From NCBI GenBank assembly GCA_903916565.1, contig CAIWXH010000732.1, forward strand, positions 1 to 35,254: a DNA stretch of 35,254 bases, given 5' to 3'. This document shows, piece by piece, positions 22,925 to 30,589 of the stretch. The notes beneath the pieces are model-generated. The model worked only from the letters and a program-made list of their open reading frames with translations, ran no database searches and was not told the origin of the DNA. The stretch's first letter is position 1. Each line of letters begins with the position of its first letter. The translations under genes were made by a program, and so were the position numbers. The DNA comes from an uncultured Oscillochloris sp. Its GTDB lineage: Bacteria > Chloroflexota > Chloroflexia > Chloroflexales > Chloroflexaceae.

Positions 22925-25732
22925 TCACTTTGGTTGGCCGACAGACCGGCGGCGGAGGATGAGCTTACGCAGTTCGTCGGCGATCAGCAGGGCTGGCGTG
23001 CAGGCCAATAAAAAGAGCCAGTCTGTCGCCGAGAGCGGCGCGGTGCCGAAGATGCCTTGGAGCCAGGGGAGATAGACCAGCGCGACCAGCAGCGTCAGCT
23101 CGACGGCGATGCCGACCCAGATCATGCGGTTGGCGAAGAGCGGGATGGTGACGATGGAGCTGCGTTCGGTGCGCTGCGCGAAGAGGTTGCCGACTTGACA
23201 GGCCACAATCGCGCCGAGGGTCATGGTGGTCGCCGCCGCGTAGCTGGGGCCGCTGGCGGGCAGGCCAAGCCACTGACCGGCGTACCCGCTGCTCCAGTAA
23301 TGCGCGTAAAAGGCCAGCATCGCCACGGCGCTCTGCACCATGCCAAGGAAGAGCAGCGAGCGCAGCAGCAGCCCCCGGCTGATGAGATGGTCGCTGCGCC
23401 GCCGGGGCGGCTGATCCATCACCCCTGGCTCGGCGGGTTCGGCGCCCAGGGCCAGCGCGGGCAGCATATCGGTGCCCAAGTCAATCGCCAGCACCTGCAT
23501 CACCGTCAGCGCCAGCGGGATGCGCCCGCCGCTAAGCGCGAAGAGGACGAACGGCACCGCCTCGGGCATGTTGCTGGTGAAGATGTAGGTGACGAACTTG
23601 CGGATGTTCGCATAGACCGCCCGCCCCTCTTCAATCGCGTAGACAATCGTGGCGAAGTTGTCGTCGGTCAGGATCATATCGGCGGACTCGCGGGCCACAT
23701 CGGTGCCGGACAGGCCCATCGCCACGCCGATGTCGGCCTGCTTGAGCGCGGGCGCATCATTCACGCCGTCGCCGGTGACCGCCACGACATAGCCAAGCTG
23801 CTGCAGCGCGACGACCACGCGCAGCTTATGCTCAGGCGCGACCCGCGCAAAAATCACCTCGTCCTGAAGCGCCGCCGTAAGCGCCGCGTCGTCTAGGCTT
23901 TCAAGCTCGCTGCCGGTGATGATGCGCGGGCGCTCGCTCTGCACCAGGGTCAGACGGCGGGCGATGCTCTCGGCGGTCAGCCCATCGTCGCCGGTGATCA
24001 TCACAATACGGATGCCTGCACGGCGGCACTTTTCGACCGCCGCCGCCACCTCGGGCCGGGGCGGATCGTACATGGCAACCAGCCCCAAGAAGACCAGCTC
24101 GCGCTCGATCAGATCGTCGCTGTCCAGTTCGCCCTTGGCGGGCAGTTCGCGCATGGCCATGCCAAGCACGCGCAAGCCCGCGCTGGCGAAGCGGTCTTTC
24201 GTGGTGCTAATCGTAGCCCGCAAGTCGGCGTCAAGTGGCACCGTCTGGCTGCCGACGCGGGCGCTGGCACAGCGCGCCAGCACCTCGTTGGGCGCACCTT
24301 TCACATAGACGGTCGTCGCCGCCGCCCGATGCACGGTACTCATCAGCTTGCGGCGTGACTCGAAGGGTGCCTCGTGGATGCGCGGCGCCGCCAGCGCCTC
24401 GGTTTCCAGATTGAGGCCCGCCTTGCGGGCAGCCACCAGCAGCGCGGCCTCAGTCGGGTCGCCCAGAATCGTCCAGGCCGTCGGGTCGCCCGCGTTGGTC
24501 GCAGCGGGCGGCAGCAGCCGCGCATCGTTGCAGAGCGCGCTCGCCCGCAGCAGCAGCGCCACATCATCAGCGGGCGCAACCGTCAGTTGGTGGCCGCCTT
24601 CGCTAAGCGTGCCGACCGGCGCGTAGCCGCCGCCGTCCAGATCAATCTGGCGCCCGCCCGTCCAGAGGTGGCGCACCGTCATCGCGTTTTGGGTGAGCGT
24701 GCCGGTCTTATCGGTGCAGATCACCCCGGCGCAGCCCAGGGTTTCCACCGCCGAAAGACGCTTGACCAGCGCGTGACGCTGCGCCATGCGCTGCACGCCG
24801 ATGGCGAGCGACAGGGTGACGGTGGGCAGCAGCCCCTCGGGCACGAAGGCGACAATCATGCCCAGGGCGAAGATCACGCTTTCGGCGAGACTCACGCCGC
24901 CCACGGTCGCCGCGAGTACCAGGAAGACCAGGCCGACGCCGACGGCGATCCCGGTGACGACCCGCGTGACCCGGCCAAGCTCTTGCTGAAGCGGACTGGG
25001 CGCGGCGACGATGGACTGGGTCAGGCGGGCAATCGTGCCGAAGGCGCTCTGCATGCCGGTGGCGAAGACCAGCGCCTTGCCGGTGCCCGCGATGACGGTG
25101 GTGCCCGCAAAGACGACATTCGGCAGCGCGGCGCGTTCGACCGCGCCCTCGGCGCTGGCCTGGCTGCGCTTCGCCACCGGGCGGGACTCGCCGGTAAGGG
25201 TGGACTGGTCAACGCGCAGCTCGGCAGATTCAACCAAGCGCCCATCGGCAGCGACGAGGTCGCCTTCGGCCAAAAGCAGCAGATCGCCGGGGACAACCGC
25301 CTCGCGCAGCACCTCTTGGGCGCTGCCGTCGCGCAAGACGCGGGCGTGGGCGGGCAGCAAGGCGCGCAAGGCGGCGGCGGCGCGTTCGGCCTTGTACTCT
25401 TGCCAGAAGCTGAACAGCCCATTGATCAGATTGACTGTCCAGATGGCGACCCCAAGTTGCGGCATCTGGGCCAGGAAACCAACCAGCCCCCCGGCCCAGA
25501 GCAGCAGCGCCATCAGGTGTGTGAACTGTTCGAGCAGCGTGTGGAGCAGCGGCTTGCCCTTGGCCGTCTGGAGCGTGTTCGGCCCGTAGCGGCGCAGCCG
25601 CGCCGCCGCCTCGTCGGCGCTTAGGCCGCCCGCGCCCGTCCCCAGGGCCAAATACGCCTCGGGGATCGAGTGCTGCGGCAGGGTGCCCCAGTCTTGCTCA
25701 GATGTGGTAGATGCGACCGGCGGCGTAGCCAT
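22925..25732 (-). CDS. P-type cation ATPase, P2C (Na,K-ATPase-like) type
   Basis: A 935-residue P2-type ATPase with all catalytic parts: actuator TGES (STLTGESRPVAK), phosphorylation site DKTGTLTQ, KGAPNE in the nucleotide domain, hinge TGDGVNDAPALKQADIGVAMG and about ten membrane segments. Two membrane signatures favour the P2C class: the fourth helix reads PEGLLPTVTLS rather than PEGLPAVVT, and after helix five SNMPE and IDLGTDMLPALALGAE closely follow the Na,K-ATPase pattern IDLGTDMVPAISLAYE. It likely exports Na+ or H+ in exchange for K+; animal-type beta subunits are not needed by bacterial homologues. RCK regulators follow on the same strand. A repeat ends just upstream of the start codon. 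Confidence 0.88.
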   Translation of the reverse strand: MATPPVASTTSEQDWGTLPQHSIPEAYLALGTGAGGLSADEAAARLRRYGPNTLQTAKGKPLLHTLLEQFTHLMALLLWAGGLVGFLAQMPQLGVAIWTVNLINGLFSFWQEYKAERAAAALRALLPAHARVLRDGSAQEVLREAVVPGDLLLLAEGDLVAADGRLVESAELRVDQSTLTGESRPVAKRSQASAEGAVERAALPNVVFAGTTVIAGTGKALVFATGMQSAFGTIARLTQSIVAAPSPLQQELGRVTRVVTGIAVGVGLVFLVLAATVGGVSLAESVIFALGMIVAFVPEGLLPTVTLSLAIGVQRMAQRHALVKRLSAVETLGCAGVICTDKTGTLTQNAMTVRHLWTGGRQIDLDGGGYAPVGTLSEGGHQLTVAPADDVALLLRASALCNDARLLPPAATNAGDPTAWTILGDPTEAALLVAARKAGLNLETEALAAPRIHEAPFESRRKLMSTVHRAAATTVYVKGAPNEVLARCASARVGSQTVPLDADLRATISTTKDRFASAGLRVLGMAMRELPAKGELDSDDLIERELVFLGLVAMYDPPRPEVAAAVEKCRRAGIRIVMITGDDGLTAESIARRLTLVQSERPRIITGSELESLDDAALTAALQDEVIFARVAPEHKLRVVVALQQLGYVVAVTGDGVNDAPALKQADIGVAMGLSGTDVARESADMILTDDNFATIVYAIEEGRAVYANIRKFVTYIFTSNMPEAVPFVLFALSGGRIPLALTVMQVLAIDLGTDMLPALALGAEPAEPGVMDQPPRRRSDHLISRGLLLRSLLFLGMVQSAVAMLAFYAHYWSSGYAGQWLGLPASGPSYAAATTMTLGAIVACQVGNLFAQRTERSSIVTIPLFANRMIWVGIAVELTLLVALVYLPWLQGIFGTAPLSATDWLFLLACTPALLIADELRKLILRRRSVGQPK

Positions 25733-25740
25733 ATAGGAAT

Positions 25741-25866
25741 CCTACAGCCTGCCCGGTGGCTGAAGCCACGGGCTACGGGGGACGAAGGCCGCCTGCGCGG
25801 CCTTAACCAGCCTGCGAAGGCAGGCTTTGCAACCAAGAGCCGGGGACTTTAGTCCCCCGGATTCAA
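25741..25866. repeat. Multi-hairpin GC repeat upstream of the ATPase
   Basis: CGGTGGCTGAAGCCACGG, GGCCGCCTGCGCGGCC, AGCCTGCGAAGGCAGGCT and GGGGACTTTAGTCCCC hairpins in series, flanked by GAATCC (25737) and GGATTC (25859). The modules are the same as at 20880-21000 and 21540-21650. It separates the universal stress gene from the ATPase. Confidence 0.7.
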
Positions 25867-25890
25867 CAACCAGGATAGGATCGCCATAGG

Positions 25891-26829
25891 TTAGTCTGAT
25901 CGGTGCCGCATCTGGCCCGCAGCGCCGACGGCCTCGGCATACTGGGCAAGGCTGTGCATCACAAGCACCGGCACCTGCGTACCGTGAAGCACCTTGTCGG
26001 TCACGCTGCCCAGCGCGAAGTGGTGCAGCCCACTCTGACCGTGCGAAGTCATCACGATCAGATCCGCCGCGTGCTGCGCGGCCTCGTGGCAGATACTGTC
26101 GCCGACGTGGCCCTCACCGACCATGGTGATAATGGACAGATCGCGGCAATCCGCCACAAGCGCGCCTAGCTCGTGCAGCATCTGCTCGCGCAGGGTGCCT
26201 TTGGCGGCTGTGTTGTCGATCCCGTGCTGGGGCGTCAGCACCGAGAGCAGCATCAGCGTGGCGCCGGTGCGCTGGGCGAGGTCGAGCGCCATGGGGAGCG
26301 CCTCGCGGGCTAGGGGTGAGCCATCAAGCGGCACCATAATCCGCTGGAGCGCCGACGGCACCGGCGTGGTGTTGCGGATGGTCAGCAGCGGGCGGGCGGT
26401 CAACCGCATCACGCTATGGGCCACACTGCCGATGAGCCAGCGCCCGATCCCACTGCGCCCGTGGGTCGCCATCACGATCAAACGGGCGGCGCAGCGCTCG
26501 GCGGCGGCGACGATCTGCTCGACTGGCGTGCCAAAGGCGATCTCAGTTTGCACCTGCGCGCCCTGGGCGCGGAGCTTCGTGGCCTCCTGCTCAAGATAGG
26601 TACGGGCGTGCAGTTGCAAGGATGGATCTGTTTCAACCGTAACCGGGCCAGCGGGTGTCGCAATCCGCATCAGCCGTTCGCGCTCAATGATAAAGCCCTG
26701 CTGGTCGCCTTCAGTGACGACATGAAGCAGGCGAATCTCGGCCCCAAGCAACTTGCCAAACAACTCGGCGTGGGGCAAGGCCAGCCCCGCAAGTTCCGAA
26801 CCATCCAGCGGCACCAGGATCGTCTCCAT
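25891..26829 (-). CDS. Tandem universal stress protein (two UspA domains)
   Basis: A 312-residue protein with two UspA folds (about 1-150 and 160-295). Both end with the ATP-binding pattern G-x2-G-x9-G-S: VMATHGRSGIGRWLIGS in the first and VMTSHGQSGLHHFALGS in the second. Each domain starts with the usual ILVPLDGS or IMVPLDGS. ATP-binding Usp proteins are cytoplasmic stress-response factors, and some regulate ion transporters. GGAGAG lies 5 nt before ATG 26829. It is upstream of, and on the same strand as, the ATPase-RCK group, separated by a repeat of about 125 bp, so co-regulation is possible but unproven. Confidence 0.88.
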   Translation of the reverse strand: METILVPLDGSELAGLALPHAELFGKLLGAEIRLLHVVTEGDQQGFIIERERLMRIATPAGPVTVETDPSLQLHARTYLEQEATKLRAQGAQVQTEIAFGTPVEQIVAAAERCAARLIVMATHGRSGIGRWLIGSVAHSVMRLTARPLLTIRNTTPVPSALQRIMVPLDGSPLAREALPMALDLAQRTGATLMLLSVLTPQHGIDNTAAKGTLREQMLHELGALVADCRDLSIITMVGEGHVGDSICHEAAQHAADLIVMTSHGQSGLHHFALGSVTDKVLHGTQVPVLVMHSLAQYAEAVGAAGQMRHRSD

Positions 26830-27212
26830 TACAGCTCTCCTTACGTGTTGTCAACCGCACAGAGGCAGACACAGCAAGAGGTGTACCGCTGGATTAGTGA
26901 ATCTGGGGCGCAGGTTGTCGGGTGGCTGGGGGAAGGGAGCGGGGATGGTCGGCTAGCATCGCGACGATCTACGCTTGGGGGGGCGCACGCGCCTGGTTGC
27001 TGTTTTACCGCCTGCGTAGACTATAGCAAGGGTGGCGCTCATGTATAGGGGCGATCTGCACTACCCGGTGTGACCGTTTCGTGCCCCTTGGCCGTAAGGG
27101 CACAGACCCGGTGGCGGCTTTTTGTTGACCATACCAACCAAATAACTTGACAACCCGCACAGATACGGTACCATGCCTCTAGCAACTGACTCGCAACAGA
27201 AAGGATGTCCTG
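26830..27212. other. Divergent intergenic region with promoters
   Basis: It separates the minus-strand universal stress gene from the plus-strand DUF4395 gene. It contains the plus-strand promoter at 27147-27174 and a small hairpin (GTGCCCCTT...AAGGGCAC, 27081-27103). TTGTCAACCGCACAGA (26851-26866) resembles TTGACAACCCGCACAGA at the promoter and could be a shared operator. No gene is seen. Confidence 0.4.
27147..27174 (+). promoter_or_regulatory. Sigma70-like promoter of the DUF4395-thioredoxin pair
   Basis: A perfect -35 TTGACA at 27147-27152, a 16-nt spacer, and TACCAT at 27169-27174 (four of six to TATAAT). It lies 39 nt before the start codon. Confidence 0.5.
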
Positions 27213-27668
27213 ATGGCCGTGACGCTTCAAGATCGGGCGGTGCGCCCGCCTGCCCGCTTCGACCGTACGGCGCTGAAGGTGAACCAGACGGCGATCATCG
27301 TGCTGCTGGTGATCGCCTTTGTCGCCAATCAGCCTTGGCTTGTGGCACTAGTCGCCACCGTGATGATCCTGGGCACGCTTAGCCCTCAACTGGCTCTGTT
27401 CCAGCGGCTGTACCGCGACGTGCTGAAGCCGGCGGGCCTGCTGCGCCCCGACATTCACGACGAGGACGCCGCGCCCCACCGCTTCGCCCAGGGCTTCGGC
27501 GCGGCGGTGCTGGTGGCTGCCAGCGCCGCACTGTTCGCGGGGCTTTCCGGGTTGGGCTTGGGCCTGACCCTGCTGGTGATTGTGCTTGCAGGGATTAATC
27601 TCGCCTTCGGCTTTTGCGCGGGCTGCTTCGTCTACCTCCAGCTTTCCCGCTTGCGGCAGGCGAGGTAA
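27213..27668 (+). CDS. DUF4395 membrane protein
   Basis: A 151-residue integral membrane protein with about four hydrophobic helices (two at about 28-58, two at about 97-143), with the DUF4395 landmarks KVNQTAIIVLLV near the N-terminus and FGFCAGCFVYLQL at the C-terminus. The CxGC-like cysteine pair (Cys-Ala-Gly-Cys) in the last helix could be redox-active. RBS AAGGA lies at 27201-27205. The next gene, 4 nt downstream, is a membrane-anchored thioredoxin-like protein, the usual neighbour of this family. Together they may pass electrons or sulfur across the membrane; no activity is established from the sequence. Confidence 0.8.
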   Translation: MAVTLQDRAVRPPARFDRTALKVNQTAIIVLLVIAFVANQPWLVALVATVMILGTLSPQLALFQRLYRDVLKPAGLLRPDIHDEDAAPHRFAQGFGAAVLVAASAALFAGLSGLGLGLTLLVIVLAGINLAFGFCAGCFVYLQLSRLRQAR

Positions 27669-27672
27669 GCCG

Positions 27673-28077
27673 ATGCTTGAACGGCTGCTCATTCTGGCGC
27701 TGGTCGGCGCCATTGTCGTCGCGGTCTGGGCGCTGCTGCGCGAACGGCAGCGCCGACGGCTCAGCGCCTTGGCCGCGACCAGTCCCTTCGCCGACCTCGT
27801 GCCCACCGGGCGGGCGGCGGTCGTCGCCCTGACTCTGCCCACCTGCGTGGAGTGTCGGGCGCGGCAGGCGCCGGCCATCGAGCGGCTACGCGCCAGCCTC
27901 GGTGCCAGCATCCACATCGTCACGCTCTCGGCAGAGACACACGCCGACCTGGTCACGCAGCTTGGCGTGCTGACCGTCCCCTCGACGGTCGTGCTTGACC
28001 CCGCTGGCACGGTGTGCTTCCTGAACCAAGGCTTCGCCGACGAGACGCGACTGGCCCAGCAGGTCGCCGCGCTTTAG
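27673..28077 (+). CDS. Membrane-anchored thioredoxin-like protein
   Basis: A 134-residue protein with one N-terminal membrane helix (about 3-20, LERLLILALVGAIVVAVW) and a short thioredoxin fold. The active-site pair is Cys-Val-Glu-Cys in LPTCVECRARQAP, with the cis-proline loop VLTVPSTVVLDP. The Trp-Cys-x-x-Cys of classical thioredoxin is replaced by Thr-Cys-Val-Glu-Cys, so its redox potential may differ. ATG 27673 follows GAGG at 27662-27665, which overlaps the end of the DUF4395 gene, indicating translational coupling. Longer in-frame starts lie inside that gene. The likely role is thiol-disulfide exchange together with DUF4395. Confidence 0.82.
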   Translation: MLERLLILALVGAIVVAVWALLRERQRRRLSALAATSPFADLVPTGRAAVVALTLPTCVECRARQAPAIERLRASLGASIHIVTLSAETHADLVTQLGVLTVPSTVVLDPAGTVCFLNQGFADETRLAQQVAAL

Positions 28078-28078
28078 C

Positions 28079-28168
28079 CAAGGTTTCAGGTGCTTGGTTT
28101 CAGGTTTCAGGCCAAGCGCATCAGAACGCGCTGCGTGAGGCCAAACTGTGACGTACCTGCGAACCTTG
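28079..28168 (+). repeat. 90-bp element with CAAGGTT...AACCTTG ends, copy 6
   Basis: Begins 1 nt after the TAG of the thioredoxin gene. It has 7-bp perfect inverted ends, 90 bp long, with internal GGTTTCAGGTTTCAGGCCAA. It is the best match to copy 4. Confidence 0.85.
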
Positions 28169-28176
28169 TCTTAATG

Positions 28177-28230
28177 AAAAAGGCGGGGGCAGCGGGAGAG
28201 CTTGGATCTCCCGCTGCCCCCGCCTTTTTT
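28177..28230. terminator. Strong bidirectional intrinsic terminator
   Basis: An 18-bp perfect stem (GGCGGGGGCAGCGGGAGA at 28182-28199 with its complement at 28207-28224), a 7-nt loop, and AAAAA on the left with TTTTTT on the right. It serves the plus-strand thioredoxin operon and the convergent minus-strand ilvA. Confidence 0.92.
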
Positions 28231-28238
28231 AGCGTGCA

Positions 28239-28279
28239 GATGCGCTTGGCCTGAAACCCAGCACCTGAAACCTGAAACC
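28239..28279 (-). repeat. CAGGTTTCAGG element, copy 7
   Basis: Read on the minus strand it starts directly after the ilvA TAG: GGTTTCAGGTTTCAGGTGC, then TGGGTTTCAGGCCAAGCGCATC. It lies between ilvA and the bidirectional terminator, in sense with ilvA. Confidence 0.75.
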
Positions 28280-29791
28280 CTACGTCAAAAAGGCGAGATA
28301 GGCCGGATTCTCGCTCTCGTCAGCGTGGCGGTAGCCCAGACGCTCAAGTGAGGCGTGGAAGCGCGGCAGGTCGGCGGCGGGCACCTGGATGCCCGCCAGC
28401 ACGCGCCCGTGGGCGCTGCTGTGGTTGCGGTAGTGGAACAGGCTGATGTTCCACGACTCGTCGAGCGACTCAAGAAACTGAAGCAAGGCACCGGGGCGCT
28501 CGGGGAACTCGAAGCTGTAGAGCCGCTCGTTGGCGGCTTCGGGCGCGCGCCCGCCCACGAGGTGCCGCAGATGCACAATCGCCAGCTCGTTGTTGGTCAG
28601 GTCAAGCACCTCGTAGCCCTGGGTGGTGAGGTGGGCCAGGGCGGCGGCGCGTTGTCCGGCGTGGGCCAGTTCGATCCCGACGAAGATGCGCGCCTGAGCG
28701 CGGGGGGCGTAGCGGTAGTTGAACTCGGTGATATTGTGCCGGCCCAGGTCGCGGCAAAAACGCTTGAACGCCCCCGGCTGCTCGGGGATGCTGACCGCCA
28801 ACAGCGCCTCGCGCTGCTCGCCAAGCTCGGCCCGCTCGGCCACGTGGCGCAGCCGCCCAAAGTTCATATTGGCGCCGCAGGTCAGCGCCACAAGCGACTC
28901 GCCGCTGATGCCGCGCTCGGCGACGTAGCGCTTCATCCCGGCCACCGCCAGCGCGCCCGCTGGCTCCTGAATGGCGCGAGTATCGTCAAACACATCTTTG
29001 ATCGCGGCGCAAACTTCATCAATGCTGACGCGCACAACCTCGTCAACGAACTCGCGCACTAGGCGAAACGAGTGTTCGCCGACGCGCCGCACGGCCACCC
29101 CATCAACAAAAATGCCCACCTGAGCCAGCGTCACCCGCTCACCGGCGCGTAGGCTCTGGTACATCGCGTCCGAGTCATCAGGCTCAACGCCGACCACCAC
29201 AATCTGCGGGTTGATGCTCTTGAGGAAAACCGCGATCCCGGCGGCGAGGCCACCGCCGCCAATTGGCACGAAGACGCGGTAGCGCTCGGCGCGCATCTGC
29301 TGCGAAATCTCCAGGCCGATGGTGCCCTGGCCGGCAATCACCAGCGGGTCGTCGTAGGGGTGAATGAAGGTTAGCCCCGACTGGGCCTGCAGCGCGTAGG
29401 CGTGGGCCTCGGCGTCGCTGTAGCTGTCGCCGTGCAGCACCACCTCGGCGCCGCGTGCGCGGCAGGCGTTCACCTTAATCTCTGGGGTCGTCGCTGGCAT
29501 CACGATCACCGCGTGGACGCCCATGTGCTGGCCCGAGTAGGCCACGCCTTGCGCGTGGTTGCCCGCCGAAGCAGTGATGACGCCGCGCTGGCGCTCTTCG
29601 GGCGAGAGGTGCGCCATGCGGTTGTAGGCGCCGCGCAGCTTAAACGAGAAGATCGACTGGAGATCTTCGCGCTTGAAAAAGACCGCGTTGCCGAGCCGCG
29701 CCGACAGGCGCGGCGCGGGCTGGAGCGGCGTCTCGATGGCGACATCATAGACCCGGCTGGTCAAGATGCGCTGGAGATACTCAAGGTTCAA
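28280..29791 (-). CDS. ilvA: Threonine ammonia-lyase (threonine dehydratase), biosynthetic
   Basis: A 503-residue PLP enzyme converting L-threonine to 2-oxobutanoate and ammonia, the first step of isoleucine synthesis. The catalytic domain (about 1-320) contains FKREDLQSIFSFKLRGAYN with the PLP lysine, SAGNHAQGVAYS and the phosphate loop GGGGLAAG. Two ACT-like regulatory units follow (about 330-405 and 425-500, each starting near EQPGAF or ERPGAL), so this is the long, isoleucine-regulated form; E. coli IlvA is 514 residues. I chose TTG 29791 because it matches the family N-terminus and AGGTG lies 8 nt upstream. ATG 29872 is an alternative adding 27 residues; the longest version runs through repeats and is rejected. 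Confidence 0.92.
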   Translation of the reverse strand: MNLEYLQRILTSRVYDVAIETPLQPAPRLSARLGNAVFFKREDLQSIFSFKLRGAYNRMAHLSPEERQRGVITASAGNHAQGVAYSGQHMGVHAVIVMPATTPEIKVNACRARGAEVVLHGDSYSDAEAHAYALQAQSGLTFIHPYDDPLVIAGQGTIGLEISQQMRAERYRVFVPIGGGGLAAGIAVFLKSINPQIVVVGVEPDDSDAMYQSLRAGERVTLAQVGIFVDGVAVRRVGEHSFRLVREFVDEVVRVSIDEVCAAIKDVFDDTRAIQEPAGALAVAGMKRYVAERGISGESLVALTCGANMNFGRLRHVAERAELGEQREALLAVSIPEQPGAFKRFCRDLGRHNITEFNYRYAPRAQARIFVGIELAHAGQRAAALAHLTTQGYEVLDLTNNELAIVHLRHLVGGRAPEAANERLYSFEFPERPGALLQFLESLDESWNISLFHYRNHSSAHGRVLAGIQVPAADLPRFHASLERLGYRHADESENPAYLAFLT

Positions 29792-29963
29792 GGCTGGCCC
29801 ACCTGGCTCTGCGAGAAAGGGCACGCGCCGGACGGCGGCAGCGGGCGCGCTGAAGCTCAGACGCACGCCCATTATACGGCCCGGTTGGGGCAGGCGATGT
29901 TGGGCGCAATGAAAAGGCGTGTGCCGCACTACCACAAAAGCAATGCTGCGAGGCGTCTGGTCA

Positions 29964-30017
29964 TGCTGAGCGCCAGCGAAGCATCCCGACCGAGAGCCTG
30001 TGCTTCGCTCCTCAGCA
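29964..30017. repeat. TGCTGAG...AGCGAAGCA inverted repeat
   Basis: TGCTGAGCGCCAGCGAAGCA at 29964-29983 pairs, apart from small bulges, with TGCTTCGCTCCTCAGCA at 30001-30017. The half-site TCATGCTGAGCG...AGCGAAGCATC is a widespread dispersed bacterial repeat type. Confidence 0.6.
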
Positions 30018-30030
30018 CCATGGCACCAAA

Positions 30031-30060
30031 GACCTGTCAGGTGCAAGCACCTGACAGGTC
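30031..30060. repeat. Perfect 30-bp palindrome
   Basis: GACCTGTCAGGTGC, central AA, then GCACCTGACAGGTC: 14 bp of perfect symmetry. Each arm is itself partly palindromic (ACCTGTCAGGT). It could be a transcript hairpin or a regulator site. Confidence 0.7.
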
Positions 30061-30089
30061 TAGAGGTTGCGCCCAACACGCGCAGTGTT

Positions 30090-30134
30090 CGGCCTGACAC
30101 CTAACACCTGAAACCCGGCACCTGAACCCTTGGC
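30090..30134 (-). repeat. CAGGTTTCAGG element, copy 8
   Basis: On the minus strand it directly follows the TAG at 30135-30137 as GCCAAGGGTTCAGGTGCCGG, then GTTTCAGGTGTTAGGTGTCAGGCCGAAC. It is a diverged copy, in sense with the small membrane protein gene. Confidence 0.65.
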
Positions 30135-30461
30135 CTACTTCAGATACTCCAACAGTTGCCAAAGGCTAATCGGCAGTCCTGCGCCGATGAAGCCGACGAT
30201 GACCAGACGCTCGTAGTCGCGCCAGGCGATGGTTTCAGACGCGGTTGAGCGTGCGGCCAGCATCACCGGGATGCCGACTAATAGGACCCCGCCGACGACC
30301 TCAACGGCGACCCAACTGGGTTTAATCGGCAGCATCCGTTCGAGGGCGGCGAGCACCAGCGCGTAGGCGCTGCCAGAGATAACCGTCATTCGTGCGACCC
30401 GGCTCGTTAATGTGTGCGCCTGTGGATATTCAGATGACGCGGGAAAAGTGCCGAACGACAT
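30135..30461 (-). CDS. Small membrane protein of unknown function
   Basis: 108 residues with about three hydrophobic helices (about 28-45, 50-71 and 86-104; for example AVEVVGGVLLVGIPVMLA and LVIVGFIGAGLPISLWQLLEYL). No known family was recognised. ATG 30461 is chosen because AAGGGG lies 7 nt upstream; the in-frame extension to 30545 crosses a hairpin. It lies between ilvA and the SDR gene on the same strand, with its own spacing on both sides. Confidence 0.65.
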   Translation of the reverse strand: MSFGTFPASSEYPQAHTLTSRVARMTVISGSAYALVLAALERMLPIKPSWVAVEVVGGVLLVGIPVMLAARSTASETIAWRDYERLVIVGFIGAGLPISLWQLLEYLK

Positions 30462-30528
30462 AGATCGCCCCTTTCGTGCGTTGTTGAAAAAACACGAAGG
30501 TGTGTACGTGGAGGCTGATAAGCTCCAC

Positions 30529-30565
30529 ATGACCTTCGGCGACATAAACGTGTGCCGAAGGTCAT
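30529..30565 (-). terminator. 12-bp hairpin after the SDR gene
   Basis: ATGACCTTCGGC at 30529-30540 pairs perfectly with GCCGAAGGTCAT at 30554-30565, 24 nt after the SDR stop in the minus direction. A second stem (GTGGAG...CTCCAC, 30508-30528) follows. It could terminate the SDR transcript. Confidence 0.55.
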
Positions 30566-30589
30566 ACTTAGGCGGCCAATAGTTAAATT

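Larger units (their letters stand above)
29792..30134. other. Intergenic region with palindromes, no gene
   Basis: It holds the inverted repeat at 29964-30017, the 30-bp palindrome at 30031-30060 and a reversed CAGGTTTCAGG element at 30090-30134. The ilvA promoter should lie here but no clear -10/-35 pair was found. Confidence 0.5.

Noticed and set aside
24374-25624. 416-residue plus-strand ORF opposite the ATPase
   Set aside because: An antisense shadow of the P-type ATPase, Arg/Gly/Gln-rich with no motif; the minus frame has all catalytic motifs.
26834-26857. TTGACA promoter for the universal stress gene on the minus strand
   Set aside because: With a 17-nt spacer the -10 would overlap the start codon and the ribosome binding site.
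29792-30100. N-terminal extension of ilvA to 30100
   Set aside because: It would translate through the 30-bp palindrome and dispersed repeats; family N-termini begin near NLEYLQ.
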